Part shown: one piece after another, positions 56,797 through 64,000 of the stretch | Numbering within the stretch: the first letter of the stretch is position 1 | How the letters are laid out: every line of letters starts with the position of its first letter | Origin: Alphaproteobacteria bacterium | GTDB taxonomy: Bacteria; Pseudomonadota; Alphaproteobacteria; Rhodobacterales; Rhodobacteraceae | NCBI GenBank assembly: GCA_030424865.1 | Contig: JAUHVR010000020.1 | Coordinates: 1-64,000 of the forward strand | Direction: 5' to 3' | DNA length: 64,000 nucleotides | The notes under the pieces: generated by a model | What the model saw: the letters and a program-made list of their open reading frames with translations, nothing else | Told to the model about the DNA's origin: nothing | The model's database searches: none | Made by a program: the position numbers and the translations under genes

Positions 56797-57585
56797 TCAC
56801 CCTTCGCTTGATCCGCCGCTTTCCGAGCTCATTCCATCCAGCCACAACAACCCCTTGTCGACCTGCCCATCCAGCCAGACGCGGCCCTTGTCCACGGTTT
56901 CGACATAGCTGGTCAGCAGGGCTTCGGCCTCGGGGATGGCCGTGCCGATCTGGGGTGCGAACATGTAAAGGATCACGGCAAAGATCACCAGCGACAGCGC
57001 CCAGCGGAAACCGCGCCCGAATGCGCCGGACCGCGGGGCGATCTCGGCCTCGCCATCAGGCGTCGAGACCCGGCGGGTCTCGGACCCGTTGCGCAGGGTC
57101 GAGTTGATCTCTTCCACATCAGGCAGACGCGTGCTGCGCGCCGTGGTAACTGCCGCGGCCGCCGCAGCGTCCGCGGCGGCGTCAACATGATCTTCGGGCG
57201 GCGCATTGCGCAGATGCTGACCTCGGCTGTCTGACACAGGGGCCTCTTCAATCGGGGCCGCATCATCCAGGCCCAGGTCCGGTTGGCTTTCCAGCGCATC
57301 GGCAACACGTGCCTTGGCCTCGCGCGCGGCCTCTTGGCGCAAAACATCGGCCACTGCCGGATCCAGTTCCCGCGCGCGGGGGCGAGGGGCGGCGGCGGGC
57401 TCAAGCCCGTCTTCGTCGTCCAGCATGTCCGCCGCGTCCAGCGACAGCGTGCCCTCCTGGTCGTCGGGGTGCTGCTGGTACCAGGTGTGCCCGCAGTTCG
57501 AGCACTGCACATCGCGGCCCCCCTCCGGGATGACCTCGGTCGGCACTTCGTATTGCGCGTCACAGTTGGGGCAAATCAGCCGCAT
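56797..57585 (-). CDS. MJ0042-type zinc-ribbon membrane protein
   Basis: A 262-residue protein. MRLICPNCDAQYEVP and VQCSNCGHTWYQ form a four-cysteine MJ0042 zinc ribbon at the N-terminus. A long acidic, Ala-rich linker follows, then one membrane segment (about residues 205-225, FRWALSLVIFAVILYMF) and a periplasmic tail. Start 57585 follows GGAAG; a 42-codon upstream extension is open but unlikely. It is divergent from ftsE with 163 bp between starts, a conserved neighbourhood in alphaproteobacteria; role unknown, possibly envelope-related. Confidence 0.8.
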   Translation of the reverse strand: MRLICPNCDAQYEVPTEVIPEGGRDVQCSNCGHTWYQQHPDDQEGTLSLDAADMLDDEDGLEPAAAPRPRARELDPAVADVLRQEAAREAKARVADALESQPDLGLDDAAPIEEAPVSDSRGQHLRNAPPEDHVDAAADAAAAAAVTTARSTRLPDVEEINSTLRNGSETRRVSTPDGEAEIAPRSGAFGRGFRWALSLVIFAVILYMFAPQIGTAIPEAEALLTSYVETVDKGRVWLDGQVDKGLLWLDGMSSESGGSSEG

Positions 57586-57748
57586 GGTGGCACTACTTCC
57601 CTTGCTTTGCCCATCTCCGGGGCTTGCTTGCACCATAAGGTGCCCGCGATTCAGGGAAAAGTCCAATGTCACAGGGGCAGGCGCATTGAATCCCACGCGC
57701 GGCTGCGGCACAACAAACCGTGGAAACGGTGTGAAAGGCAGGCAGACC

Positions 57749-58426
57749 GTGATCGAGCTTGAAAATGTGGCCTACAGTTACGGCGGCGGCGAGTTGTTGT
57801 CGGATTTGTCGATCAAACTTGCGCCCGGATCGTTCCACTTTCTGACCGGTCCGTCAGGTGCAGGGAAGTCGACCTTTCTGAAGCTGTGTTACGCCGCGCT
57901 GATGCCCACCGCGGGCCAGGTCCGCCTGTTTGGCGCCGATGCCCGCGCCATGGACCGCGACGCGATCGCGCTGGTGCGCCGACGCGTCGGGGTGGTGCAT
58001 CAGGATTGTCAGTTCCTGGACCACCTGCCGCTGATCGAAAACGTGGCCCTGCCGCTGACCGTCTCGGGCAAGGATGTCGCGCGGGAAGAAACCAACCTCA
58101 AGGACCTGTTGCACTGGGTGGGTCTGACCAACCGCGCCTCGGCCCTGCCACCCGAACTGTCGGGCGGCGAGCGGCAGCGCGCCGCCCTGGCCCGCGCGGT
58201 GATCATGGCACCTGACGTCGTGCTGGCCGACGAGCCCACGGGCAATATCGACTGGGAGATGTCGCAGCGCCTGCTGCAGCTCTTGATCGAGTTGAACCGC
58301 ATGGGCAAGACCATCATGGTCGCGACACATGATCTGGCACTGATCCGCGCCGCCAAGGCGCAGGTGCAGGCGCGCGTGCTGCGGATCTCGAACCGGCGGC
58401 TGCAATTGGCGGGGGCGGATCTATGA
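57749..58426 (+). CDS. ftsE: Cell division ATP-binding protein FtsE
   Basis: A 225-residue ATPase from GTG 57749. Walker A GPSGAGKSTFLK, VHQDCQFLDHLPLIENV, signature LSGGERQRAALARA and Walker B VVLADEPTGNID are FtsE-like. Together with FtsX it forms a membrane complex that controls cell-wall hydrolases at the division site. It overlaps ftsX by 4 bp. Confidence 0.9.
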   Translation: MIELENVAYSYGGGELLSDLSIKLAPGSFHFLTGPSGAGKSTFLKLCYAALMPTAGQVRLFGADARAMDRDAIALVRRRVGVVHQDCQFLDHLPLIENVALPLTVSGKDVAREETNLKDLLHWVGLTNRASALPPELSGGERQRAALARAVIMAPDVVLADEPTGNIDWEMSQRLLQLLIELNRMGKTIMVATHDLALIRAAKAQVQARVLRISNRRLQLAGADL

Positions 58427-59316
58427 GCGATATCAGTGGCCTGATCCAATCCGACGTTTCAGCCGACCGCGTGGTTCCGCCGGCTGGTTTCACGGTCCGG
58501 CTGACCCTGTTCAGCGCCGGCGCCATGGCGTTCCTGGCGGTCTTTGCACTGGCCCTGTCACTGGCCGCCGGGCGGCTGGCCAGTCAGTGGGGCAACGAGC
58601 TGGCGCGCAGCAGCACGCTGCGCATCTCGGCCCCGGCCGAACAGATGGACACCCAGGTCGCCGCCGCGCTTCGGGTGCTGGAAACCACCCCTGGAATCGA
58701 GAGCGCCCGCGCGCTTGACGCTGCCGAACAGCAGGCTCTGCTTGAACCCTGGTTCGGCCCCGACTTGCCGGTCGAGGCCCTGCCCGTCCCCCGCCTGATC
58801 GAAATCCTGGAAACCGGCGCGGGGTATGACGCCTCGGGCCTGCGCCTGCGGTTGCAGGGCGAAGTGCCAGGCGCGGTGCTGGACGATCACACCCGATGGC
58901 GCCGCCCGCTGGTCAGCGCGGCCTCGCGCCTGCGGATGCTGGGCTGGCTGTCGATCCTGCTGATCGGCGGGGCACTGGCCGCCATGGTCACGCTGGCCGC
59001 AAACGCCGCACTGGCCGCCAACGCCCAGGTCATCGCCGTGCTGCGCCTGGTGGGGGCCACCGACACCTACATCGCCCGCGCCTTTGTCCGCCGGTTCACC
59101 CTGCGCGCCACCACCGGCGCGGCGGTTGGCGCGCTGATCGGCCTCTTGGGCGTCTGGCTGCTGCCCGCCGCCGATGACGCTGGCAGCTTCCTGACCGGAC
59201 TCGGCTTTTCCGGCTGGCACTGGGGTCTGCCCGTGCTGATCCCTCCACTGGCGGGCGTCACGGCCTTTCTGGCCACGCGCGCCGCGGCGGCGCGCGTCTT
59301 GCGAGGACTAGCCTGA
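58423..59316 (+). CDS. ftsX: Cell division protein FtsX
   Basis: A 297-residue membrane protein with the FtsX plan: short cytoplasmic N-terminus, TM1 (about 28-50), a periplasmic domain of about 120 residues, and three further membrane segments. VIAVLRLVGATDTYIARAFV is the conserved FtsX loop. It relays FtsE ATP hydrolysis to periplasmic hydrolase activators. Its stop and the plsC start share one base. Confidence 0.88.
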   Translation: MSDISGLIQSDVSADRVVPPAGFTVRLTLFSAGAMAFLAVFALALSLAAGRLASQWGNELARSSTLRISAPAEQMDTQVAAALRVLETTPGIESARALDAAEQQALLEPWFGPDLPVEALPVPRLIEILETGAGYDASGLRLRLQGEVPGAVLDDHTRWRRPLVSAASRLRMLGWLSILLIGGALAAMVTLAANAALAANAQVIAVLRLVGATDTYIARAFVRRFTLRATTGAAVGALIGLLGVWLLPAADDAGSFLTGLGFSGWHWGLPVLIPPLAGVTAFLATRAAAARVLRGLA

Positions 59317-60038
59317 TGCAGTGGTTCCGATCTCTCCTCTTTGTCGGCCAGATGTACGCCATGATGGGCATCATGGGCATCCTTTTCCTGCCGCTGGCCA
59401 TCTCCGGCCGCAAAGGCGCGCTCTGGGCCTGCAAGACCTATTGCCGCTGGGTCCGCTGGACCGCCCGCTGGATGGTCGGCCTGCGTACCGAAGTGCGCGG
59501 CCCTGTGCCCCAGGGCGAGGTCATGATTGCGGCGAAACACCAGTCGTTCCTAGACATCATACTGATCTTCGGCGCCGTGCCCTCGGGCAAGTTCATCATG
59601 AAGCGCGAGCTCATGTGGGCCCCTGTCATCGGCCAATATGCCCTGCGCATCGGTTGTGTGCCGGTCGAGCGCGGCAAGCGCGGGCAAGCGATTGCCAAGA
59701 TGGTCGACGATGTCGCCAAGGGCCGCCAGCACCCCGGCCAGCTGATCATCTACCCGCAGGGCACCCGCATCGCGCCGGGCGTCAAGGCCCCCTACAAGGT
59801 CGGGACCAGCATCCTTTACAAGGAACTGGATCAGGACTGCGTCCCCGCCGCCACCAATGTCGGCGTCTTCTGGCCCCGCACCGGGATCTACCGCAAACCG
59901 GGCACCGCCGTGGTCGAATTTCTGCCCACGATCAAGGCCGGCCTGCCGCGTGAAACCTTTCTGTCACAACTCGAGGATACGGTCGAAACCGCATCCAACA
60001 CGTTGATGAGAGAGGCCGACTTCGATGCAAAAGATTGA
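59316..60038 (+). CDS. plsC: 1-acyl-sn-glycerol-3-phosphate acyltransferase
   Basis: A 240-residue membrane enzyme. The catalytic H-x4-D is in KHQSFLDII, and motif III reads YPQGTRIAPG (the usual form is EGTR). One N-terminal membrane segment (about 8-30). It makes phosphatidic acid. GAGGA before the ATG. A second reading, lyso-ornithine lipid acyltransferase (OlsA), shares this motif set. Confidence 0.85.
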   Translation: MQWFRSLLFVGQMYAMMGIMGILFLPLAISGRKGALWACKTYCRWVRWTARWMVGLRTEVRGPVPQGEVMIAAKHQSFLDIILIFGAVPSGKFIMKRELMWAPVIGQYALRIGCVPVERGKRGQAIAKMVDDVAKGRQHPGQLIIYPQGTRIAPGVKAPYKVGTSILYKELDQDCVPAATNVGVFWPRTGIYRKPGTAVVEFLPTIKAGLPRETFLSQLEDTVETASNTLMREADFDAKD

Positions 60039-60630
60039 GACGATCGAGGCGCTTGAGGCACTCTACGGCGCGCCCGGCGCGCCCTCGCTGCGCAAGGTTG
60101 CAACGCAGATGACGCCACTTTACCGCAAATGGATCATGTCTTCGAAACTGGCGGTCCTGACAACCATCGGCCCCGAAGGCACAGATGCCAGCCCGCGCGG
60201 CGACGACGGCCCCGTGGTGCGCGAACGCGACCCCAAGACCCTGACCCTGCCCGACTGGCGCGGCAACAACCGGCTCGACAGCCTGCGCAATATCGTGCGC
60301 GACCCGCGTGTCTCGCTGATGTTTTTCGTGCCCGGGTCCAACAACGTTGTTCGCCTGAACGGAACCGCCATCCTGACCGACGACGCCGCGCTGCGCCAAA
60401 GCTACGAAAAACAGGGCCGCTTGCCCGCCACGGTCATCGTCATCACCATCGCCGAGATCTACACCCAATGCGCCCGCGCGCTGATCCGCTCCGGCCTCTG
60501 GACCAGCGTCGACCAAAGCGCGGACCTGCCCACCGCGGGTCAGATCCTGGCCGAGATGACCTCGGGCGAAGAAGGCGGCGCGCCGTATGACGACGCCTGG
60601 GCCGCCCGCGCTGCCAAGACCATGTGGTAA
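60025..60630 (+). CDS. Pyridoxamine 5'-phosphate oxidase-like flavoprotein
   Basis: A 201-residue split-barrel flavoprotein of the PNPOx-like superfamily (MSMEG_1061-type). SSKLAVLTTIGPEGTDASPR is the FMN-binding strand; DPRVSLMFFVPGSNNVVRLN follows. The start lies 14 bp inside plsC, so both are translated together. Substrate unknown. Confidence 0.78.
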   Translation: MQKIETIEALEALYGAPGAPSLRKVATQMTPLYRKWIMSSKLAVLTTIGPEGTDASPRGDDGPVVRERDPKTLTLPDWRGNNRLDSLRNIVRDPRVSLMFFVPGSNNVVRLNGTAILTDDAALRQSYEKQGRLPATVIVITIAEIYTQCARALIRSGLWTSVDQSADLPTAGQILAEMTSGEEGGAPYDDAWAARAAKTMW

Positions 60631-60642
60631 CCCACCCCGTCT

Positions 60643-60693
60643 TTCATCTTTCCAGAAATACTCAAAAAAAGACCGCCCTCAAAAAGGGCGGTC
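60643..60693 (-). terminator. Terminator of the second TauABC-like operon, with recurring element
   Basis: GACCGCCC-TCAAAAA-GGGCGGTC (60671-60693), followed on the minus strand by seven Ts (60670-60664). The next 21 bp (60643-60663) repeat the TTCATCTTTCC..AAATACTC element also seen at 53316. Confidence 0.65.
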
Positions 60694-60719
60694 CATTCGA
60701 TCCGTAAAGCGCAAACCGT

Positions 60720-61985
60720 TTAGCTGCGCCCCTTCCACGGCACCAGCCGCTTTTCGGCCATCCGCATCAGGATATCGATCCCGAAGCCGATGATGCCGAT
60801 CAGGATGATCCCCATGATCACGATGTCGGTCAGCTGAAACTTCGAGGCGACCATGATCATCATGCCCGCGCCTTTTTCGGCCGCGACCAGCTCTGCGGCC
60901 ACAACCGTGCCCCAACAGACGCCCATGGCCACCCGCGCCCCGGTGAAGATCTCGGGCAGCGAGTTCGGCACGATCACGTGGCGCATGATCTGGAACTTGC
61001 TGGCGCCCAGCGAATAGGCCGCGTGCACCTTGGTGATGTTCACACCCGAGACACCGGCCCGCGCTGCAATCGCCATGATCCAGAGTGCGGCCAGGAACAG
61101 CAGGATGATCTTGCCGGTCTCGCCGATGCCCGCCCAGATGATCACCAGCGGGATCAGGGCCAGCGGCGGCACGGGGCGCATGAATTCGACAATCGGGTCG
61201 AACCAGCCCCGGAACCAGTTGCTCAGGCCCATGGCATAGCCCAGCGGGATGCCGACCAGGGCGCCGAAGAAGAATCCGACGATCACGCGGAACAGCGAAT
61301 AGCCCAGATGTTCCCACAGGGTGCTGTCGCGATAGCCGTCGCTGGCAATCTCGCCCAGACGGCTGACCACGGCCTCGGGTGGCGGCAGCCAGATCGGCTC
61401 CATTTGCCAGCCCTTGGCGGGCTCAAAGTTCAGCGTGCCCTTGGGGCTCATGCCCACGCGACCAAACTCGGTCTGCACGGATTCGCCCGGCGCTATCGGC
61501 TGGCCGTTCACGGCCACGATCTTGTGGCCCGCGTCACGCCCAAACTCGTCATTCCGGTCGACCCGGATCAGACCGGACCGCCAGGCGCCAACGTTGTCGC
61601 TGTCGTTCTTGGCCCATCCATCGCCGGGTTCAACCACCGGATCCTCGACCTCGGTTCCGACCTCGAAGACACGTACCGTGACCGTAGCATCGTCAGGGTC
61701 GACCCCATCCGCCTCGGCCGTGTAGGTAAAGGTCGCGTCACCGACAAAAGGCCCCGGCGCGTGCAGGAAACCCGGCACCATGCTGGACCCGGTAAAGGAC
61801 CCCCACAGCAGAAAGATCGTCAGGACCGAAATGACCGAGGCGATCCGGTTCGGGGTCACCGCACTTTCGTCGCCGAAGGTCACGGTCTTCAACGAGGTAT
61901 AATCCGTCGCCGCCTGTTGGACGACAAACTTCACGATAAAGAATGAGCCGACAAAGATCGCGGCATAGATCAGGAAAACAATCAT
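60720..61985 (-). CDS. ABC transporter permease, TauC-like with extra periplasmic domain
   Basis: A 421-residue permease. The C-terminal ~260 residues are a standard TauC/SsuC permease (FMRPVPPLALIPLVIIWAG, AYSLGASKFQIMRHVIVP). The N-terminal ~150 residues add two membrane segments (about 2-22, 48-65) and a periplasmic insert with TFTYTAEADGVDPDDATVTV, VNGQPIAPG and a PDZ-like turn. TauC proteins are normally about 270 residues. It follows the ATPase with a 4-bp overlap. Confidence 0.85.
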   Translation of the reverse strand: MIVFLIYAAIFVGSFFIVKFVVQQAATDYTSLKTVTFGDESAVTPNRIASVISVLTIFLLWGSFTGSSMVPGFLHAPGPFVGDATFTYTAEADGVDPDDATVTVRVFEVGTEVEDPVVEPGDGWAKNDSDNVGAWRSGLIRVDRNDEFGRDAGHKIVAVNGQPIAPGESVQTEFGRVGMSPKGTLNFEPAKGWQMEPIWLPPPEAVVSRLGEIASDGYRDSTLWEHLGYSLFRVIVGFFFGALVGIPLGYAMGLSNWFRGWFDPIVEFMRPVPPLALIPLVIIWAGIGETGKIILLFLAALWIMAIAARAGVSGVNITKVHAAYSLGASKFQIMRHVIVPNSLPEIFTGARVAMGVCWGTVVAAELVAAEKGAGMMIMVASKFQLTDIVIMGIILIGIIGFGIDILMRMAEKRLVPWKGRS

Positions 61986-62788
61986 GATGCTGCCTCCGCC
62001 CGGCCCATAATTTCTTCTTCCATATCCCAGATCATGCCCAGGATCTCTTCGCGGCGTTCCGCGAATTCGGGGTGTTTCTTGACCTCACGCAGGTCCGCGT
62101 TCACGCCCAGATCGGCAAAAGGCAGCTGGTATTCCTTGTGAATGCGTCCCGGCCGTGGCGCCATGACCAACAGGCGCTCGCCCAGCAGCAAGGCCTCTTC
62201 CACCGAGTGGGTGATCAGGATGATCGTCTTGCCGGTCTCTTTCCACAGCTTCAGCACAAGGCTCTGCATCTTTTCGCGCGTCAGCGCGTCCAGCGCCCCC
62301 AGGGGTTCGTCCATCAGGATGACGTCCGGCTCGTTCGCCAGACAGCGCGCCAGCGCGACACGCTGCTGCATCCCGCCCGACAGCTCGAACACCGCCTTTT
62401 CCTTGAAATCCCGCAGGCCCACGACGTCCAGCAGGTGGTCGACATTCTCGCCCCACTGGGCTTCGCTCTTGCCCGCCATGCGCGGCCCGAAACTCACGTT
62501 CGACCGCACGTCCATCCATTCGAACAACGCGCCCTGCTGGAACACCATCCCGCGTTCCGCATCCGGACCCGTCACGCGATGCCCGTTCAGCACCACCTGG
62601 CCTTCGGTCGGGGCCAGAAAGCCCGCCACGATGTTCAGAAGCGTGGTCTTGCCGCAGCCCGAAGGGCCCAGCACGCTCATGATCTCGCCCTCGGCGATGT
62701 TCAGCGATACGTCCTTCAGCGCTTGCACCGACGTGCCGTTCGGCAGGTCAAAACGCATGGACAGCTTTTCGATTGATAGTCCGCTCAT
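61982..62788 (-). CDS. ABC transporter ATP-binding protein, TauB/SsuB-like (2)
   Basis: A 268-residue ATPase with Walker A GPSGCGKTTLLN, signature LSGGMQQRVALARC, Walker B VILMDEPLGALD and ITHSVEEALLLG. ATG 62788 with AAGG upstream is preferred over one 8 codons earlier. The C-terminus carries a helical extension EFAERREEILGMIWDMEEE. Second gene of the three-gene operon. Confidence 0.9.
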   Translation of the reverse strand: MSGLSIEKLSMRFDLPNGTSVQALKDVSLNIAEGEIMSVLGPSGCGKTTLLNIVAGFLAPTEGQVVLNGHRVTGPDAERGMVFQQGALFEWMDVRSNVSFGPRMAGKSEAQWGENVDHLLDVVGLRDFKEKAVFELSGGMQQRVALARCLANEPDVILMDEPLGALDALTREKMQSLVLKLWKETGKTIILITHSVEEALLLGERLLVMAPRPGRIHKEYQLPFADLGVNADLREVKKHPEFAERREEILGMIWDMEEEIMGRAEAAS

Positions 62789-62852
62789 GTCCCGCCTTTT
62801 CGTCCAAGACATCTGCCCCCCGCCCAGAGCCGGACGGGGGGCAAACCAAAGG

Positions 62853-63860
62853 TTACATGCCCGAGGCCGCTTCCAGCGGTCCGGTGTTCACGGCGCCGGC
62901 ATAGCTGTCCAGCGCCCCGTCGATCGAACCGGCGTCCACAAAGACATCCGCCACACCTTTCATGAAGGCCTGCGCGTTGCCGCCCAGCCAGCCTTGCGCC
63001 AGCTGCTCTTCGACCGTCGGGAAGGTGAAGGTCGCCAGCGTATCCGCCGTCGCCGCTTCGTCCATGCCCGCGTCCTTGGCGATGATCGGCAGCATCATGG
63101 CCTGGTTGGCCTCATCCGCCCACATGGCGTTGGCCTTGGCCGTCACGGCCAGGAACTTCGACGCCATGTCCGAGTTCTCGGCGATCCAGGCCGCGGGGCC
63201 CGAGGTCACGTCGAACACCAGGATGCCCAGTTCGGTCTTTTCGTCACCGGTCAGCAACACGTTGCCGTGCTCCAGCGCGCGACGCAGCGAACCGCCCCAG
63301 CCACAGAACATGTCAACAGCGCCCTGGCTGATCGCCGCCGCGCCGTCCGGCGGATCCATGTCCACAACTTCCATCGAAGCGACATCAACGCCAAAGTGGC
63401 TCATCTGCTTGAGGAAGCCATAATGCGCCGCGGTGCCCAGCGGAACGGCAACCTTCTTGCCGGCCAGTTCGGCGGTCGAGTCCTTGTCGATCTCAAGGGC
63501 CTCGGCGACAACGCAGTTGTCATTGTCGGCGTAGGACACGGCAACATCGAGGATCTGCAGGTCCTGACCAGCCGAGGTCGCCACGACGAAGGGCGGGACA
63601 CCCTGGCTGACCGACAGCTGCACATCGCCCGAGGCCATCGCCGCTGACATCTTCACGCCGCTTTCAAAGCTGACCCAATTGATGTCGACGCCCAGCGCCT
63701 CTTCGTACATGCCGGTGGCCTTGGCATACTGGAAGGGCATCGGCCACTCGAGGAAATAGGCCACGGTGATGCCGCCGTGCCCGGCCGCCATGGCCGCCTG
63801 TGCGCCGCTCAACACCGCAAGGGCCGAAACGGCACCCGTGATCATTGTCTTGGTCTTCAT
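62853..63860 (-). CDS. Periplasmic binding protein, TauA-like (2)
   Basis: A 335-residue secreted protein with a signal peptide (MITGAVSALAVLSGAQAAMA) and ITVAYFLEWPMPFQYAKATG, typical of TauA/NMT1-like binding proteins for taurine or related sulfonates. GGGAGAA precedes the ATG 63860. First gene of the operon; the ligand is not fixed by sequence. The remaining 63861-64000 hold no gene. Confidence 0.85.
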   Translation of the reverse strand: MKTKTMITGAVSALAVLSGAQAAMAAGHGGITVAYFLEWPMPFQYAKATGMYEEALGVDINWVSFESGVKMSAAMASGDVQLSVSQGVPPFVVATSAGQDLQILDVAVSYADNDNCVVAEALEIDKDSTAELAGKKVAVPLGTAAHYGFLKQMSHFGVDVASMEVVDMDPPDGAAAISQGAVDMFCGWGGSLRRALEHGNVLLTGDEKTELGILVFDVTSGPAAWIAENSDMASKFLAVTAKANAMWADEANQAMMLPIIAKDAGMDEAATADTLATFTFPTVEEQLAQGWLGGNAQAFMKGVADVFVDAGSIDGALDSYAGAVNTGPLEAASGM

Positions 63861-64000
63861 ACGTAAGTTCTCCCTTTGGATGTCGGCCAGGGGGCCGATG
63901 GGTCCTTGTGCCGCCGGGGTTGATCCCCGATCACAACACAGTGCGCGAGTGTGCGCCGCGCATGGCCCGGATCGTGGGCGCAAACGCCTGGCCCGATCAA

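Overview
The window looks like a chromosomal segment of an alphaproteobacterium of the family Rhodobacteraceae (Roseobacter-type). The evidence is high GC, tightly overlapping operons, many ABC uptake systems, the ethylmalonyl-CoA pathway genes mch and mcl2, and a TCA-cycle block sdhCDAB / mdh / sucCDAB / lpdA interspersed with small genes typical of that family. This is inference from gene content; no 16S gene or other taxonomic marker is present.

Layout. (1) 1-2168: the decayed right end of a genomic island. It holds an IS3 orfA fragment, an hsdR tail, a truncated XRE regulator divergent from a nucleotidyltransferase-fold gene across a phased operator array, and then a 48-bp copy of the 3' end of tRNA-Pro(CGG) that marks the island boundary. 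(2) 2.8-6.0 kb: a polyamine-type ABC transporter (ATPase and two permeases) without its own binding protein. (3) 6.2-7.1 kb: a DUF3800 gene of foreign appearance. (4) 7.3-17.2 kb: a catabolic block of class III aminotransferase, aldehyde dehydrogenase, DUF3870, nitronate-monooxygenase-like protein and acyl-CoA synthetase, facing an HMG-CoA-lyase-like protein, two enoyl-CoA hydratases and a CaiB/BaiF CoA-transferase. Both divergent operons carry a terminator hairpin directly in front of the first ribosome binding site. (5) 17.3-22.8 kb: an enolase-superfamily enzyme, a PotD-like binding protein, a hydroxylysine-kinase-like phosphotransferase, a DMSP-lyase-like cupin and an AGXT2L1-like phospho-lyase. 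This is a plausible phosphorylate-then-eliminate pathway for a hydroxylated amine. (6) 23.1-29.5 kb: a ROK regulator, a TauABC-like transporter, a cytoplasmic sulfatase and its formylglycine-generating enzyme, probably one operon for importing and hydrolysing an organosulfate ester. (7) 29.9-34.4 kb: a chemoreceptor with a duplicated sensor motif, then a DeoR regulator and an MFS transporter behind a 10-bp-phased repeat. (8) 34.5-54.8 kb: central carbon metabolism (succinate dehydrogenase, mesaconyl-CoA hydratase, malyl-CoA thioesterase/lyase, malate dehydrogenase, succinyl-CoA synthetase, 2-oxoglutarate dehydrogenase E1/E2/E3), with small accessory genes. (9) 54.9-60.6 kb: DoxX/LysR, a zinc-ribbon membrane protein divergent from ftsEX, plsC and a flavin-binding oxidase-like protein. 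(10) 60.7-63.9 kb: a second TauABC-like transporter whose permease has a large extra periplasmic domain.

How it fits together. Regions 2, 4, 5, 6 and 10 import and degrade nitrogen- or sulfur-containing organic compounds. Their products (acyl-CoAs, semialdehydes, acetyl-CoA) would feed the ethylmalonyl-CoA and TCA genes of region 8. Two TCA operons, sdhC-B and sucC onward, share pairs of the palindrome TGTGATCACA about 20 bp apart, which suggests a common regulator. Function calls rest on motif and family recognition by eye; no database search was run.
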